Below the pieces are notes generated by a model. That model ran no database searches, was not told where the DNA came from, and was given only the letters and a program-made list of their open reading frames with translations. From Streptomyces tsukubensis (lineage in GTDB: Bacteria > Actinomycetota > Actinomycetes > Streptomycetales > Streptomycetaceae): 64,000 nucleotides of DNA. Positions 20,668 to 30,363 of the stretch are shown here, one piece after another (positions within the stretch are counted from its first letter, which is position 1; each line of letters opens with the position of its first letter). Made by a program: the position numbers and the translations under genes. Location: NCBI RefSeq assembly GCF_003932715.1, contig NZ_CP020700.1:806001-870000 (forward strand), read 5' to 3'.

Positions 20668-21233
20668 CGGTGCGTCCGGTGCTGGTGGCCGGGGTCGGCA
20701 ATATCTTCCTCGGCGACGACGGGTTCGGGGTGGAGACCGTGCGGCGGCTCGCCGCCCTCGGGGCCCCGGACGGGGTGGAACTCCTCGATTCGGGGGTACG
20801 CGGCGTCGATCTCGCCTACCGGCTGCTCGACGGCTGCCGTACGGCGGTCCTCGTCGACGCCGTCGCCCGCGGCGGGCCGCCGGGCACGGTGTATCTGATC
20901 GACGCCACGGCGGATCCGTCCGCCGCGGTGGAGGCGGGGGACGTACCGGCGCTGGACGGCCACCGGATGGGCCCCGACGCGGTGCTGGGCGTGCTGGCGA
21001 CGCTCGCCGCGGGCACCGGTGCCGCGCCGCCGGACCGGATCCTGGTGGTGGGGTGCGAACCGGCCTCCCTGGAGGAGGGCATCGGGCTCAGTGCCCCGGT
21101 CGCCGCTGCCGTGGAGGAAGCGGCACGGCTGGTGCTGCGGGTCGCGGGCGAGGAGTGCGCCCGGGATCCCGCGGCCCCGGGCAGGCCGCCGGACGCGGCC
21201 CGTACACGTACGAGAAAGGTGTCGTCATGCTGA
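20664..21233 (+). CDS. Hydrogenase maturation protease
   Basis: A 189-aa member of the HyaD/HoxM/HycI endopeptidase family (peptidase M52) that removes the C-terminal tail of the large subunit after Ni insertion. Motif GVGNIFLGDDGFGVE is at the N-terminus with the metal-sensing acidic residue in LGDDG; DSGVRGVDLAYRLLDG and the conserved His in LDGHRMGP follow. GCEPASLEEGIGLS is typical of the family. It overlaps the previous gene by four bases. Its substrate is expected to be the hhyL product at 15572. The C-terminal 25 residues are a basic, Pro-rich extension. Confidence 0.92.
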   Translation: MTVRPVLVAGVGNIFLGDDGFGVETVRRLAALGAPDGVELLDSGVRGVDLAYRLLDGCRTAVLVDAVARGGPPGTVYLIDATADPSAAVEAGDVPALDGHRMGPDAVLGVLATLAAGTGAAPPDRILVVGCEPASLEEGIGLSAPVAAAVEEAARLVLRVAGEECARDPAAPGRPPDAARTRTRKVSSC

Positions 21234-21331
21234 AGACCCTGCTGATCACGGCCGCCGGTGCGGCTGTCGGTGCGGTGCTGTGGCAGTCCCTGCCCGATCT
21301 CAGGCGCTATCTGCGGATCTCCCGGATGTGA
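21227..21331 (+). CDS. 34-aa DUF6893-like membrane miniprotein
   Basis: Encodes 34 residues: a hydrophobic stretch (LKTLLITAAGAAVGAVLWQS) and then a basic end (LRRYLRISRM). It begins seven bases before the protease stop, with a GAGAAAGG ribosome site, and sits between protease and hypA. Small proteins of this form are found in actinobacterial hydrogenase operons. A membrane-tethering or complex-stabilising role would fit a hydrogenase that lacks its own membrane anchor, but this is inference. Confidence 0.75.
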   Translation: MLKTLLITAAGAAVGAVLWQSLPDLRRYLRISRM

Positions 21332-21485
21332 GGTCCGGGGAGACGGTCCGGGCGCGCGCTGCTGCGAACAGGGTGCGTACGAACCCGGCGGCGGCGTGGC
21401 TCGTACGGCCCGCCGGGGCCGCGGCGTGGAATGGGTGGTGCGCCCGGCTCCCGCGGGCCCGTCACCGTGGAAGGCGTACCCAGCG

Positions 21486-21869
21486 ATGCACGAGATGTCG
21501 ATTGCGGTGGCCGTGGTCGACCAGGTGTCCCGGGCGGCGGCGGAGCACGGTGCGCGGGGTGTCACGGCGGTCCGGCTCGACGTCGGTGAACTCGCCGGGG
21601 TGGTGCCCGCCGCGCTGGACTTCTGCTGGGACCTCGCCTGCGAGGGTACGGCGCTGGCGGGCGCGGTGCTCTCGGCCCGGACCGTCACGGCCAGGGCGCG
21701 ATGCGTGCCCTGCGCGGTGGAGTGGGCCCCCGGTCTGCCGCCGGACCTGGGCTGCCCCGGCTGCGGCGGCGGGCGGGTCGAGCTGCTGACGGGGCGTGAA
21801 CTGCAGATCCGGGGGGTCGACTGGGCCGATGCACCCGGGCCGGGCCCGGGACCGACGGAAGAGGCGTGA
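21486..21869 (+). CDS. hypA: Hydrogenase nickel insertion protein HypA
   Basis: A 127-aa nickel metallochaperone. It begins MHEMSI, with His2 as the expected Ni ligand, and has a zinc-binding region built from two CxxC pairs (CVPC and CPGC) separated by 13 residues. It delivers Ni2+ to the large subunit together with HypB. The acidic Pro/Gly tail is short. It overlaps hypB by four bases (GTGA). About 150 bases separate it from the miniprotein gene, the largest gap in this part of the operon, so an internal promoter is possible. Confidence 0.95.
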   Translation: MHEMSIAVAVVDQVSRAAAEHGARGVTAVRLDVGELAGVVPAALDFCWDLACEGTALAGAVLSARTVTARARCVPCAVEWAPGLPPDLGCPGCGGGRVELLTGRELQIRGVDWADAPGPGPGPTEEA

Positions 21870-22723
21870 CCATGTGCCGTACGGCGGATCTCCGGCGGGC
21901 GGTTCTCGCCCACAACGACGACAGTGCGCAGGCCCTGCGGGAGGGGCTGGCCGCGCGGGGCGCGATCGCCGTGAACCTGCTCTCCAGCCCGGGCAGCGGC
22001 AAGACCGCGCTGCTGGAGACGGAGCTGGCGCTGGCCCGGGAGCGCGGGGTGCCGGTGGCGGCCCTGACCGCCGATCTGGCGACCGAGAACGACGCCCGCA
22101 GGCTGGCCCGTTCCGGGGTGCCGGTGCAGCAGGTGCTCACCGACGGGCTGTGCCATCTGGAGGCGGTGATGCTCCGCGGCTATCTGGCGGGCTGGCTGCC
22201 GCAGGACGCGGCGCTGCTGTTCGTGGAGAACGTGGGCAATCTGGTCTGTCCCGCCGCCTATGACCTCGGGGAGTCGCTGCGGGTGGTCCTTGCGTCGGTG
22301 ACGGAGGGCGAGGACAAACCGCTGAAGTACCCGACGGCGTTCGGCACGGCGCAACTGGTGCTGGTCACCAAGGTGGATCTGGCGGAGCCCGCCGGGTTCG
22401 ACGAGGCCGCGTTCCTGGCGAACGTGGCCCGGGTCAACCCCGGGGTGGAGGTGGTGTGCACCTCGGCGCGTACGGGTCTGGGCGCGGGCGCCCTGCTGGA
22501 CCGGGCCCTCGCGGTGCGCGCGGGCACCCCGGCGCACCGGCCGGTGATGACGACCCCGGCGGTCGCCGCCCCGCACCGCCCGCCCGTACCGGACCATCAC
22601 CATGACCACGACCACGACCACGACCCTGACCACGGTGACGGTGACGGGCCCGGGCACCACCACGACCACCCGGCCCCGCACCACGACCACGACCACGGGC
22701 GCGCCGCCCTGGACCCGCGGTGA
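21866..22723 (+). CDS. hypB: Hydrogenase nickel incorporation GTPase HypB
   Basis: A 285-aa SIMIBI GTPase. The P-loop is SSPGSGKT near residue 45, with ADLATENDARR, FVENVGNLVCPA and the guanine-specificity motif TKVD. The unusual feature is a His/Asp-rich nickel-storage tail at residues about 244-279, at the C-terminus. In well-studied HypB proteins the His-rich stretch is near the N-terminus. The N-terminus has no CxxCGC metal motif; only a single Cys (TMCRTAD) is seen. It overlaps hypA and hypF by four bases each. The GTG start at 21866 is consistent with overlap; ATG two codons later is an alternative. Confidence 0.95.
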   Translation: MTMCRTADLRRAVLAHNDDSAQALREGLAARGAIAVNLLSSPGSGKTALLETELALARERGVPVAALTADLATENDARRLARSGVPVQQVLTDGLCHLEAVMLRGYLAGWLPQDAALLFVENVGNLVCPAAYDLGESLRVVLASVTEGEDKPLKYPTAFGTAQLVLVTKVDLAEPAGFDEAAFLANVARVNPGVEVVCTSARTGLGAGALLDRALAVRAGTPAHRPVMTTPAVAAPHRPPVPDHHHDHDHDHDPDHGDGDGPGHHHDHPAPHHDHDHGRAALDPR

Positions 22724-25134
22724 CAACGGACCCGGTCACGACGGACCCGGTGGCGCAGGCCGCCGCGGCGGGCCCGCTGCGGCGGCGCGTCTCCGTACGG
22801 GGTCTGGTGCAGGGCGTCGGGTTCCGGCCCTTCGTCCACGCCCTCGCCACCGAGCTGGGACTGTCCGGGCACGTCACCAACACCGGGGACGGGGTGCTCG
22901 CCGAGGTCGAAGGGCCGCCGGAAGCGCTCGACCGCTTCTGCGAGCGGCTGGCGGCCGACGCTCCCCCGCTGGCCCGGGTCGGTTCCGTCGCCCACGAGCC
23001 CGTCGGCGCCACCGGCGAGGCGGGGTTCACCATCGCGCCCTCCCGCCCGGGGGCCGCCTCCGGACGGGCCCGGATCCCGCCCGACATCGCGACCTGCGAG
23101 GACTGTCTCACCGAGCTGGCGGACCCGGACGACCGGCGCTACCGGCACCCGTTCATCACCTGCACCAACTGCGGGCCGCGGTTCACCATCGTGACGGACC
23201 TGCCCTACGACCGGGCGCACACCACCATGGCGCGCTTCCCGTTCTGCCCGGACTGCGCCCGGGAGTACGCGGATCCGGCCGACCGGCGCTTCCACGCCCA
23301 GCCGGTCTCCTGCCACGCCTGCGGTCCCCGGCTCACCCTGGTCGTCCCGGGGTCCGATCCGCTCGGCGGGGAAGCGGCGCTCGCCGGGGCCCGTGCCCTG
23401 CTCGCCGCGGGCGGCATCGTCGCGGTGAAGGGCATCGGCGGCTACCACCTGGTGTGCGACGCCCTCGACCCGGAAGCGGTCGCCCTGCTGCGGCGGCGCA
23501 AGAACCGGGGCGACAAACCGTTCGCCCTGATGGTCAGGGACCCGGCGGACATCGAACCGTACGTCCTGCTGGACGCGGCCGAACGGAAGCTGCTGACCGG
23601 ACCGGTGCGCCCGATCGTCCTGCTGCGCCGACGGCCGCCGCTCCCCGAAGGCCCGGTGCCGGACGGGGCGCTCGACGCCGTCGCGCCGAACGCTCCCGAC
23701 CTGGGCGTGATGCTGCCGTACACCCCGCTGCACCGGCTGCTGTTCGGGCTGCCCGGCGATCCGCCGGGACCCGCGCTGCTGGTGATGACGAGCGGCAATC
23801 TGTCGGGCGAGCCGATCGTCACGGGCGACACCGAGGCCCTCGACCGGCTGGCGCCGCTGGTCGATGCCTGGCTGATGCACGACCGGCCGATCCACGTACC
23901 GTGCGACGATTCGGTGCTGCGGGTGGTGGACGGCGAGCCGGTGCCGCTGCGCCGCTCGCGCGGGCTGGTCCCGCTCGCCGTCGACCTGCCCGCGGCCGTT
24001 CCGCCGGTGCTGGCGGCGGGCGGCGATCTGAAGAACGTGTTCGCCCTCGCCGAGGGGACGTCGGGCTGGCTGTCGGGCCATATCGGCGATATGGACGATC
24101 TGGCCACCCTGACCGCCTTCGACCGGGCCGTGACCCAGCTCGGCGCGATCACCGGTGTGGTGCCGGAGGTCTTCGCGGCCGACCTCCACCCCGGATACCG
24201 CTCCGCCCGGCGCGTCGCCGCCCTGGCGGCCGGCCGGCCCGTGACCCGGGTCCAGCACCATCATGCCCATCTGGCGTCCGCGCTGGCCGAGCACGGGTAC
24301 GACGGTTCGCGGCCGGTGATCGGGGTCGCCTTCGACGGCACCGGGTACGGCGACGACGGCGCGGTCTGGGGCGGCGAGGTGCTGATCGGGGACTACGCGG
24401 GGTACGAGCGCTTCGCACGGCTGGCGTACGTGCCGCTGCCCGGCGGCGACGCCGCGGTGGCCCGCCCGTACCGCATGGCCCTGTCCCATCTCCGGGCGGC
24501 GGGAATCGGCTGGTCGCCGGAGCTGGCGTGCGTCGCGGCCTGTCCGCCGAACGAACTGCGGGTGCTGGAGCCCCAGCTCGCCACCGGTCTCGGCACCGTC
24601 CCCACCTCCAGCATGGGACGGCTCTTCGACGCGGTCTCCTCGCTGGCGGGGATCTGCCACCGGGCGGGCTACGAGGCCCAGGCGGCGGTGGAGCTGGAGG
24701 CTGCGGCCCGGGCCCACGGCCCGTCCGGTGACGGCTACCGGTTCGCCGTGCGCGAGCCGGGGCGGGGGCCGCTGGTGGCCGACCCGGGTCCGGTACTGGC
24801 CGCCGTGGTGGCCGATCTGACGGCGGGTGCGGGGGCCGGGCCGGTGGCGGCCCGCTTCCACGATGCCGTCGCCGCTCTCGTACGGCGGCTCTGCGCGGCG
24901 GCCCGGGACCGGTACGGGCTCGGTGAGGTGGCGCTGACCGGCGGGGTCTTCGCCAACGCCGTACTGCTGTCGGCCTGTGCCCGGGGGCTCGCGGCGGACG
25001 GCTTCACGGTACTGCGGCACCGGCTGGTGCCGCCCAATGACGGAGGGCTGGCCCTCGGCCAGCTCGTGGTGGCCGCCGCCGCGGCGGCCCGAGAGGAGAC
25101 AACACCATGTGCCTGGCGGTGCCCGGCAGGGTGA
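22720..25134 (+). CDS. hypF: Carbamoyltransferase HypF
   Basis: An 804-aa enzyme making the CN ligands of the NiFe centre from carbamoyl phosphate. Domains in order: acylphosphatase (about 15-105, [18 protein letters not shown]), two C4 zinc fingers (about 120-205, with CEDC, CTNCGPR, CPDC and CHACGPR), a YrdC-like domain (about 210-395, with [12 protein letters not shown] and [11 protein letters not shown]), and a Kae1-like domain (about 400-800, with the metal-binding HHHAHLAS and [11 protein letters not shown]). All expected elements are present, so it should be active. The 3' end overlaps hypC by 28 bases in another frame, which shifts its last residues to a Cys/Ala-rich tail. Confidence 0.95.
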   Translation: MTTDPVTTDPVAQAAAAGPLRRRVSVRGLVQGVGFRPFVHALATELGLSGHVTNTGDGVLAEVEGPPEALDRFCERLAADAPPLARVGSVAHEPVGATGEAGFTIAPSRPGAASGRARIPPDIATCEDCLTELADPDDRRYRHPFITCTNCGPRFTIVTDLPYDRAHTTMARFPFCPDCAREYADPADRRFHAQPVSCHACGPRLTLVVPGSDPLGGEAALAGARALLAAGGIVAVKGIGGYHLVCDALDPEAVALLRRRKNRGDKPFALMVRDPADIEPYVLLDAAERKLLTGPVRPIVLLRRRPPLPEGPVPDGALDAVAPNAPDLGVMLPYTPLHRLLFGLPGDPPGPALLVMTSGNLSGEPIVTGDTEALDRLAPLVDAWLMHDRPIHVPCDDSVLRVVDGEPVPLRRSRGLVPLAVDLPAAVPPVLAAGGDLKNVFALAEGTSGWLSGHIGDMDDLATLTAFDRAVTQLGAITGVVPEVFAADLHPGYRSARRVAALAAGRPVTRVQHHHAHLASALAEHGYDGSRPVIGVAFDGTGYGDDGAVWGGEVLIGDYAGYERFARLAYVPLPGGDAAVARPYRMALSHLRAAGIGWSPELACVAACPPNELRVLEPQLATGLGTVPTSSMGRLFDAVSSLAGICHRAGYEAQAAVELEAAARAHGPSGDGYRFAVREPGRGPLVADPGPVLAAVVADLTAGAGAGPVAARFHDAVAALVRRLCAAARDRYGLGEVALTGGVFANAVLLSACARGLAADGFTVLRHRLVPPNDGGLALGQLVVAAAAAAREETTPCAWRCPAG

Positions 25135-25400
25135 TGGAAATCGGGGAACGCGACGGGACCCGGATGGCCGTCGTGGACTTCGGCGGCGTCGTCAAGGACG
25201 TCTGCCTGGAATATCTGCCCGATCTGGAAGTGGGCGAGTACGCGATCGTGCACGTCGGGTTCGCGCTCCAGCGGCTGGACGAGGAGTCGGCACTCAGAAC
25301 GCTGGGGCTTTTCGCCGAACTCGGCCTGCTCCAGGAGGAGTTCGGCGACTCCTGGGAAGCGGCGGCCGGACCCGGCGAGACGGCGGAGGTGGAGCGGTGA
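25107..25400 (+). CDS. hypC: Hydrogenase assembly chaperone HypC
   Basis: A 97-aa chaperone. It starts MCLAVPGRV with the essential Cys2, and has the family motif [24 protein letters not shown] in slightly altered form. HypC carries the Fe(CN)2CO unit with HypD and hands it to the large subunit. An AGAGGAGA ribosome site lies upstream inside hypF. It overlaps hypF by 28 bases and hypD by four. Confidence 0.95.
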   Translation: MCLAVPGRVMEIGERDGTRMAVVDFGGVVKDVCLEYLPDLEVGEYAIVHVGFALQRLDEESALRTLGLFAELGLLQEEFGDSWEAAAGPGETAEVER

Positions 25401-26524
25401 AGTATCTGGAGGAGTTCCGGGATCCGGCGCTGGCGCGGGGCCTGCTCGACGATATCCGGGCGACGGTGACCCGGCCGTGGGCGCTGATGGAGGTCTGCGG
25501 CGGCCAGACGCACACCATCATCCGGCACGGCATCGACCAGTTGCTGCCCGAAGGCGTGGAGCTGATCCACGGTCCGGGCTGTCCGGTGTGCGTGACCCCG
25601 CTGGAGGTGATCGACAAGGCGCTGGAGATCGCGTCCCGGCCGGGGGTGGTCTTCTGTTCCTTCGGGGACATGCTGCGGGTTCCCGGCAGCGACCGGGACC
25701 TGTTCCGGGTCCGCGGCGATGGCGGGGACGTCCGGGTCGTCTACTCGCCGCTCGACGCGCTGCGGATCGCCCGGGAGAACCCGGACAAGGAGGTCGTGTT
25801 CTTCGGCATCGGCTTCGAGACGACCGCGCCGCCCAACGCGATGACGGTCCACCAGGCGCGGAAGCAGGGCATCCGCAACTTCAGCATGCTGGTGTCGCAC
25901 GTGCGGGTACCGCCCGCCATCGAAGCCGTCATGACCTCGCCGGACTGCCGGGTGCAGGGCTTCCTCGCCGCCGGGCACGTGTGCAGTGTGATGGGCACGG
26001 CCGAGTACCCGGAGCTGGCCGAGCGGTACCGGGTGCCGATCGTGGTCACCGGTTTCGAACCCCTCGACATCCTGGAGGGCATCCGGCGGACGGTGCGGCA
26101 GCTGGAGCGCGGTGAGGCCGCCGTCGACAACGCCTATCCGCGGGCGGTACGCCCCGAGGGCAATCCGGCGGCCCGGGCAATGCTGGAGGACGTCTTCGAG
26201 GTGACCGACCGCGCCTGGCGCGGCATCGGGGTGATCCCCCTCAGCGGCTGGAAACTGTCGGAGCGCTACCGCGACCAGGACGCCGAACACCGCTTCGCGG
26301 TCGACGGGATCACCACCCGCGAACCCGCCGAATGCCGCAGCGGTGAAATCCTCCAGGGGCTGATCAAACCGAACGAGTGCGCGGCCTTCGGCACCCGCTG
26401 CACCCCGCGCACGCCGCTCGGCGCCACGATGGTCTCGTCGGAGGGCGCCTGCGCCGCCTACTACCTCTACCGGCGCCTCGGCGCCCCGGCCGCAGCCCCG
26501 CTGGAGGCGAACCCCGTTGGCTGA
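25397..26524 (+). CDS. hypD: Hydrogenase formation protein HypD
   Basis: A 375-aa [4Fe-4S] scaffold protein for assembly of the Fe(CN)2CO fragment. Signature motifs: [33 protein letters not shown], and [20 protein letters not shown] near the C-terminus, which provides cluster cysteines. The GTG start overlaps the hypC stop; hypE starts eight bases before its stop. Length is typical. Confidence 0.95.
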   Translation: MKYLEEFRDPALARGLLDDIRATVTRPWALMEVCGGQTHTIIRHGIDQLLPEGVELIHGPGCPVCVTPLEVIDKALEIASRPGVVFCSFGDMLRVPGSDRDLFRVRGDGGDVRVVYSPLDALRIARENPDKEVVFFGIGFETTAPPNAMTVHQARKQGIRNFSMLVSHVRVPPAIEAVMTSPDCRVQGFLAAGHVCSVMGTAEYPELAERYRVPIVVTGFEPLDILEGIRRTVRQLERGEAAVDNAYPRAVRPEGNPAARAMLEDVFEVTDRAWRGIGVIPLSGWKLSERYRDQDAEHRFAVDGITTREPAECRSGEILQGLIKPNECAAFGTRCTPRTPLGATMVSSEGACAAYYLYRRLGAPAAAPLEANPVG

Positions 26525-27593
26525 CACCCTGAGCACCACGATCGCACCCGACTTCGCCAACTGGAGCTGTCCGCTTCCGCTGCGCGACCATCCCCGGGTG
26601 GTCATGGGCCACGGCGGGGGCGGTGTCATGTCCGCCGAGCTGGTGGAGAACCTCTTCCTGCCGGCCTTCGGCGGCGCCCCGGACACCGGGCTCGGCGACA
26701 GCGCCGTCCTCGGCATCGGGGGGGCACGGCTCGCCTTCTCCACCGACTCCTACGTGGTCAGGCCGCTGTTCTTCCCCGGCGGCTGCATCGGTGACCTGGC
26801 CGTCAACGGCACCGTCAACGATCTGGCGATGAGCGGCGCCACGGCCGCCTATCTGTCCTGCGCCGTCATCCTGGAGGAGGGCGTGGAGACCTCCGTCGTG
26901 GGCCGGGTCGCGCAGGCGATGGGCGAAGCGGCGCGGGCGGCGGGCGTGGAGATCGTCACCGGGGACACCAAGGTCGTGGAGTCCGGCCACGGGGACGGCA
27001 TCTACATCAACACGGCCGGGATCGGGCTCGTACCGCCCGGGGTCGACATCGGGCCGCACCGGGCCCGCCCGGGCGATGTGGTGATCGTCAGCGGCGGAAT
27101 CGGCCTGCACGGTGTGGCGATCATGAGCATGCGGGAGGGGCTGGAGTTCGGGGTCGAGGTGGCGAGCGACTCCGCTCCGCTCGGCGGCCTGGTCCGGGAC
27201 CTGCTGGCCGCGGCGCCCGGGGTGCACGCGCTGCGCGACCCCACCCGGGGCGGGCTCGCGGCCTCCGTCAACGAGATCGCCGCCGCGTCCGGTACGGGCG
27301 TCGTCCTGCGGGAGGGCGATATCCCGGTACCGCCGGAGGTCGCCAACGCCTGCTCCGTGCTGGGGCTGGACCCGCTGTACGTCGCCAACGAGGGCAAGCT
27401 GGTCGCCTTCGTGGCCCGCGCGGACGCCGAGGCGGCCCTGGCCGCCCTGCGGGCCCACCCCCTGGGCGCGGACGCCGCCGTCATCGGGGAGTGCGTCGCC
27501 GAACACCCGGGGATGGTGGTGGCCCGTACCCCGTTCGGCGGCACCCGGGTGGTCGACCTGCCGATCGGGGAGCAGCTGCCCCGGATCTGCTGA
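26517..27593 (+). CDS. hypE: Carbamoyl dehydratase HypE
   Basis: A 358-aa PurM-like ATPase that dehydrates the carbamoyl group received from HypF to a thiocyanate on its C-terminal Cys. The chain ends PRIC, the required terminal Cys. [37 protein letters not shown] and [16 protein letters not shown] are diagnostic. Translation begins at a TTG inside hypD. Last gene of the hydrogenase operon; 186 bases without a convincing gene follow. Confidence 0.95.
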   Translation: MADTLSTTIAPDFANWSCPLPLRDHPRVVMGHGGGGVMSAELVENLFLPAFGGAPDTGLGDSAVLGIGGARLAFSTDSYVVRPLFFPGGCIGDLAVNGTVNDLAMSGATAAYLSCAVILEEGVETSVVGRVAQAMGEAARAAGVEIVTGDTKVVESGHGDGIYINTAGIGLVPPGVDIGPHRARPGDVVIVSGGIGLHGVAIMSMREGLEFGVEVASDSAPLGGLVRDLLAAAPGVHALRDPTRGGLAASVNEIAAASGTGVVLREGDIPVPPEVANACSVLGLDPLYVANEGKLVAFVARADAEAALAALRAHPLGADAAVIGECVAEHPGMVVARTPFGGTRVVDLPIGEQLPRIC

Positions 27594-27779
27594 CCCCGGC
27601 GGCCCCGGGGCGGTCCGGACTCCCGGCCCGCCCCGGACGCCGGGCCGCGGCGGCGGGGTTCGCGGGGCGGGCGGGCGGCGGGACCGCGTCGTACCGTGAG
27701 AAGACCGGCCCGCCGGGGGCCCGCTGCCTTCCGGCCGGGCCGTCCGCGCCGCGGTACGCGAGAGGAGGTCCGCCCGGTC

Positions 27780-28184
27780 ATGGACGAGGAGCGCGCGAAG
27801 CGGCTGGTGGCGGCCCTGCAGTCGCGGCGGGTGATGGCCCATGTCGTCGAGGCGGGGGTGTACGAGTTCGGTGTCAGGGTCGTCGTGGACGGGGCGATCG
27901 AAGCGCTCTGGGACGTCGACGGGGCGGCCGGTCTCGACGCCGAACTGGTCGAGGACGGGGTACTGATCGGGTTTGTGCCGCATGTGCCCGGCTCGGAGGA
28001 CTTCACGGAGGACCAACTGGTGGAGGCGATCGCGACCACCCGCTACTCCGCCGAAGGCCTCCGTCCGCCCGCCGGTACCGAACCCGCTCCGGCACCGGCA
28101 CCCTCACCGCCGCCGGTGGCGGGGGCTCCGCCCGTGGCGCGCTACCGGCGCCGTGGGCACTGGCCGCGGCGGGGCGGGCCGTGA
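27780..28184 (+). CDS. Hypothetical protein upstream of ABC exporter
   Basis: A 134-aa soluble protein of unknown family. The first 90 residues are compact alpha/beta (DEERAKRLVAALQSRRVMAH, FGVRVVVDGAIEALWDVDG), followed by a Pro/Ala-rich linker and a basic end. ATG 27780 has AGAGGAGG nine bases upstream. Its stop overlaps the GTG of the ABC ATPase, so it is likely functionally connected to that exporter. Confidence 0.65.
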   Translation: MDEERAKRLVAALQSRRVMAHVVEAGVYEFGVRVVVDGAIEALWDVDGAAGLDAELVEDGVLIGFVPHVPGSEDFTEDQLVEAIATTRYSAEGLRPPAGTEPAPAPAPSPPPVAGAPPVARYRRRGHWPRRGGP

Positions 28185-29143
28185 CCGCTCCCGGGGCCCC
28201 GGACGTGATCCGTACCGAAGCGCTCCGCAAGGTGTATCCGGGCACGGACTTCGCCGCGGTCGACGGGATCGGACTGCGGGTGCGGCAGGGCGAGTTCTTC
28301 GGTCTGCTGGGGCCCAACGGCGCGGGCAAGACCACCACCGTCGGCATGCTCACCGGGCGGGTGGTGCCGACCTCGGGGTCCGCGTACGTGGGGACCGTGG
28401 ACGTGGTGCGGCAGCCCGCGCTGGCCAAGCAGATCATCGCCTGTGTCACCCAGCAGAACACGCTGGACCGGGCGCTGACGGTCCGGGAGAACCTCTACTT
28501 CCACGGGCTGCTGTTCGGGATCCCCCGCAAGGAGTCGCTGCGCCGGGCGGACGAGCTGCTCGAACGGTTCGCGCTGGCCCGCTGGCGCGACGCCTCCGTG
28601 TACGCCCTGTCGGGCGGTATGGCGCAGCGGCTGATGCTGGCCCGGGCGGTCTTCCACCGGCCGGCCGTGCTCTTCCTCGACGAGCCGACGGCCGGTCTCG
28701 ACCCGCAGGGCAGGCTCGCGCTCTGGGAGGCGCTGGACGAGCTGATCGCGGACGGCCGGACGATCCTGCTGACCACGCACAACATGGAGGAGGCCGACCA
28801 GCTCTGCGACCGGGTCGCGATCGTGGACCACGGCCGGATCCTGGCCCTGGACACACCCGCCGCGCTGAAGCGGGGCCTGGGCGCGGACACCACCGTCACG
28901 GTGGTCGCGCGGGGGCGGGCGGAGGAGTTGGCGCACCGTCTGGAGGAGGACATTCCGGAGGTGGTGCGGACCCGGCTCACGGACGGCGGGGTCGAGCTTC
29001 AGGTCTCGGGGAACGACCGGCTGGTGCCCCGGGTGGTGGCGAGCGCCGAGGCGGGCGGCTTCGAGCTGGTCGATCTGTCGCTGTCGCAGAGCACCCTGGA
29101 GACCGTCTTCATCAGTCTCACCGGGAAGGAGCTGAGGGAGTGA
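28181..29143 (+). CDS. ABC transporter ATPase, DrrA type
   Basis: A 320-aa ABC-2-type exporter ATPase resembling the daunorubicin-resistance DrrA group. Walker A is GPNGAGKTTT, the signature LSGGMAQR, Walker B VLFLDEPTAGLDPQ, and the H-loop TTHNMEEADQLCD. The C-terminal 90 residues form the accessory domain usual in DrrA proteins. The natural start is the GTG at 28181 overlapping the upstream stop. It works with the permease starting at 29143. The exported substrate is unknown. Confidence 0.9.
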   Translation: MTAPGAPDVIRTEALRKVYPGTDFAAVDGIGLRVRQGEFFGLLGPNGAGKTTTVGMLTGRVVPTSGSAYVGTVDVVRQPALAKQIIACVTQQNTLDRALTVRENLYFHGLLFGIPRKESLRRADELLERFALARWRDASVYALSGGMAQRLMLARAVFHRPAVLFLDEPTAGLDPQGRLALWEALDELIADGRTILLTTHNMEEADQLCDRVAIVDHGRILALDTPAALKRGLGADTTVTVVARGRAEELAHRLEEDIPEVVRTRLTDGGVELQVSGNDRLVPRVVASAEAGGFELVDLSLSQSTLETVFISLTGKELRE

Positions 29144-30081
29144 TGGCCGCAGCCGACGGCCCGCCGGAGGGAACGGACGTCACGGCCGCGGGGAGCGGTC
29201 CCGGCCGGGCGTCCGCGGCCGCCGTGGCGGAGGAGGGCATGCCCGGTCCGCGGCGTTCGTCGGGCACGGCAGCCCGCTCCGCGCTGTCGGCGCTGATCCG
29301 CCGCGATCTGACGGTGCTGCGGAAGAACTTCGGCGAGTTCGCGGGCCGGACGATCATGCAGCCCTTTCTGCTGGTCTTCATCTTCCTGTACGTCTTCCCG
29401 GTGATCGGCCAGGGGGTGGGCTCGGGCGGCGGTACGGCCGGGGAGTCCGAGTTCGCCACCGTCCTGGTGCCGGGGGTGGTGTCGATCGCCGTGATGTTCC
29501 AGGGCATCCAGTCGGTCGCCATCCAGATGTCGCAGGAGTTCGGCTTCACCCGCGAAATCGAGGACCGGGTGCAGGCGCCCTGCCCGATCTGGCTGGTCGC
29601 CGTGGCGCGGGTGCTGTCCGGCGCGGTCCAGGGGCTGATCTCGGCCGCGCTCGTCCTGCCGATCGCGGCCGTCGTCCACGCTCCGGGCGTCCGCCCCGAT
29701 CTCCATCTGCACTGGGGGGTGGTGCTGACGCTGATCCCGCTGTCGTGCCTGGCGATGACCGCGCTGGGGCTGCTGCTGGGCACCACCTTCGAGCCGCGGA
29801 ACATCGGGGTGATGTTCGGCTTCGTGGTGCTGCCGCTGGTCTTCCTGGGCGGTACGTACTACCAGTGGACCGAGCTGTCGGCGGTGGAGGTCGGCGGCTT
29901 CCCCTGGCTCCAGACGCTGGTGCTGCTCAATCCGCTGATCTACATCAGCGAGGGCATGCGGGCCGGGTTCACGGATGTCTCGCATATGCCGCTGTACGTG
30001 GTGTATCCGGTGCTCATCGGGTTCTGTGTGCTCTTCCTCGGCCTCGGCCTGCGCAACTTCCGCCGTCGCGTGCTCTCCTGA
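29143..30081 (+). CDS. ABC-2 type transporter permease
   Basis: A 312-aa permease with an N-terminal cytoplasmic extension of about 50 residues and six predicted membrane segments, including FLLVFIFLYVFPVIGQGVG, the VVLTLIPLSCLAMTALGLLL helix and the last YPVLIGFCVLFLGLGL. The family loop NPLIYISEGMRAGF is present near residue 265. It overlaps the ATPase stop by one base (TGATG). Substrate is not evident. Confidence 0.88.
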   Translation: MAAADGPPEGTDVTAAGSGPGRASAAAVAEEGMPGPRRSSGTAARSALSALIRRDLTVLRKNFGEFAGRTIMQPFLLVFIFLYVFPVIGQGVGSGGGTAGESEFATVLVPGVVSIAVMFQGIQSVAIQMSQEFGFTREIEDRVQAPCPIWLVAVARVLSGAVQGLISAALVLPIAAVVHAPGVRPDLHLHWGVVLTLIPLSCLAMTALGLLLGTTFEPRNIGVMFGFVVLPLVFLGGTYYQWTELSAVEVGGFPWLQTLVLLNPLIYISEGMRAGFTDVSHMPLYVVYPVLIGFCVLFLGLGLRNFRRRVLS

Positions 30082-30363
30082 GCCGGTCCCCGCTCGGCCG
30101 CGGTATTCCGGCATTCCTCTTATGTCCCGGGTGTGAATCCTCGTGGGACATTTGCCTCCTCATGAGGACATCGGGCCTGCCGGGCGGGGCGCGACGCCAA
30201 GGCCCCCTTGTTGCGGGGGTGTCCGCTGCCCCACGATGACTGACGACCATTGACCCGTCCATGGCAAACAGCCCTGGGCGGGTGTTTCTCCGTACCTGCT
30301 CACGCACGTTTCCGGCACCTTCCACAGCGGCGCTCCGACGCCGCCGGCGCAAGGGGAGACCAC
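30082..30363. other. Intergenic leader of the subtilase gene
   Basis: 282 bases with no convincing gene. An inverted repeat ATGTCCC (30122-30128) and GGGACAT (30145-30151) lies in the middle and could be an operator. No clear sigma70 promoter was identified. The region ends with the AAGGGGAG ribosome site of the next gene. Confidence 0.4.

Noticed and set aside
28181..30081. ABC-2 exporter as part of the hydrogenase system
   Set aside because: It is separated from hypE by 186 bases and an unrelated small gene; nothing ties it to hydrogen metabolism.
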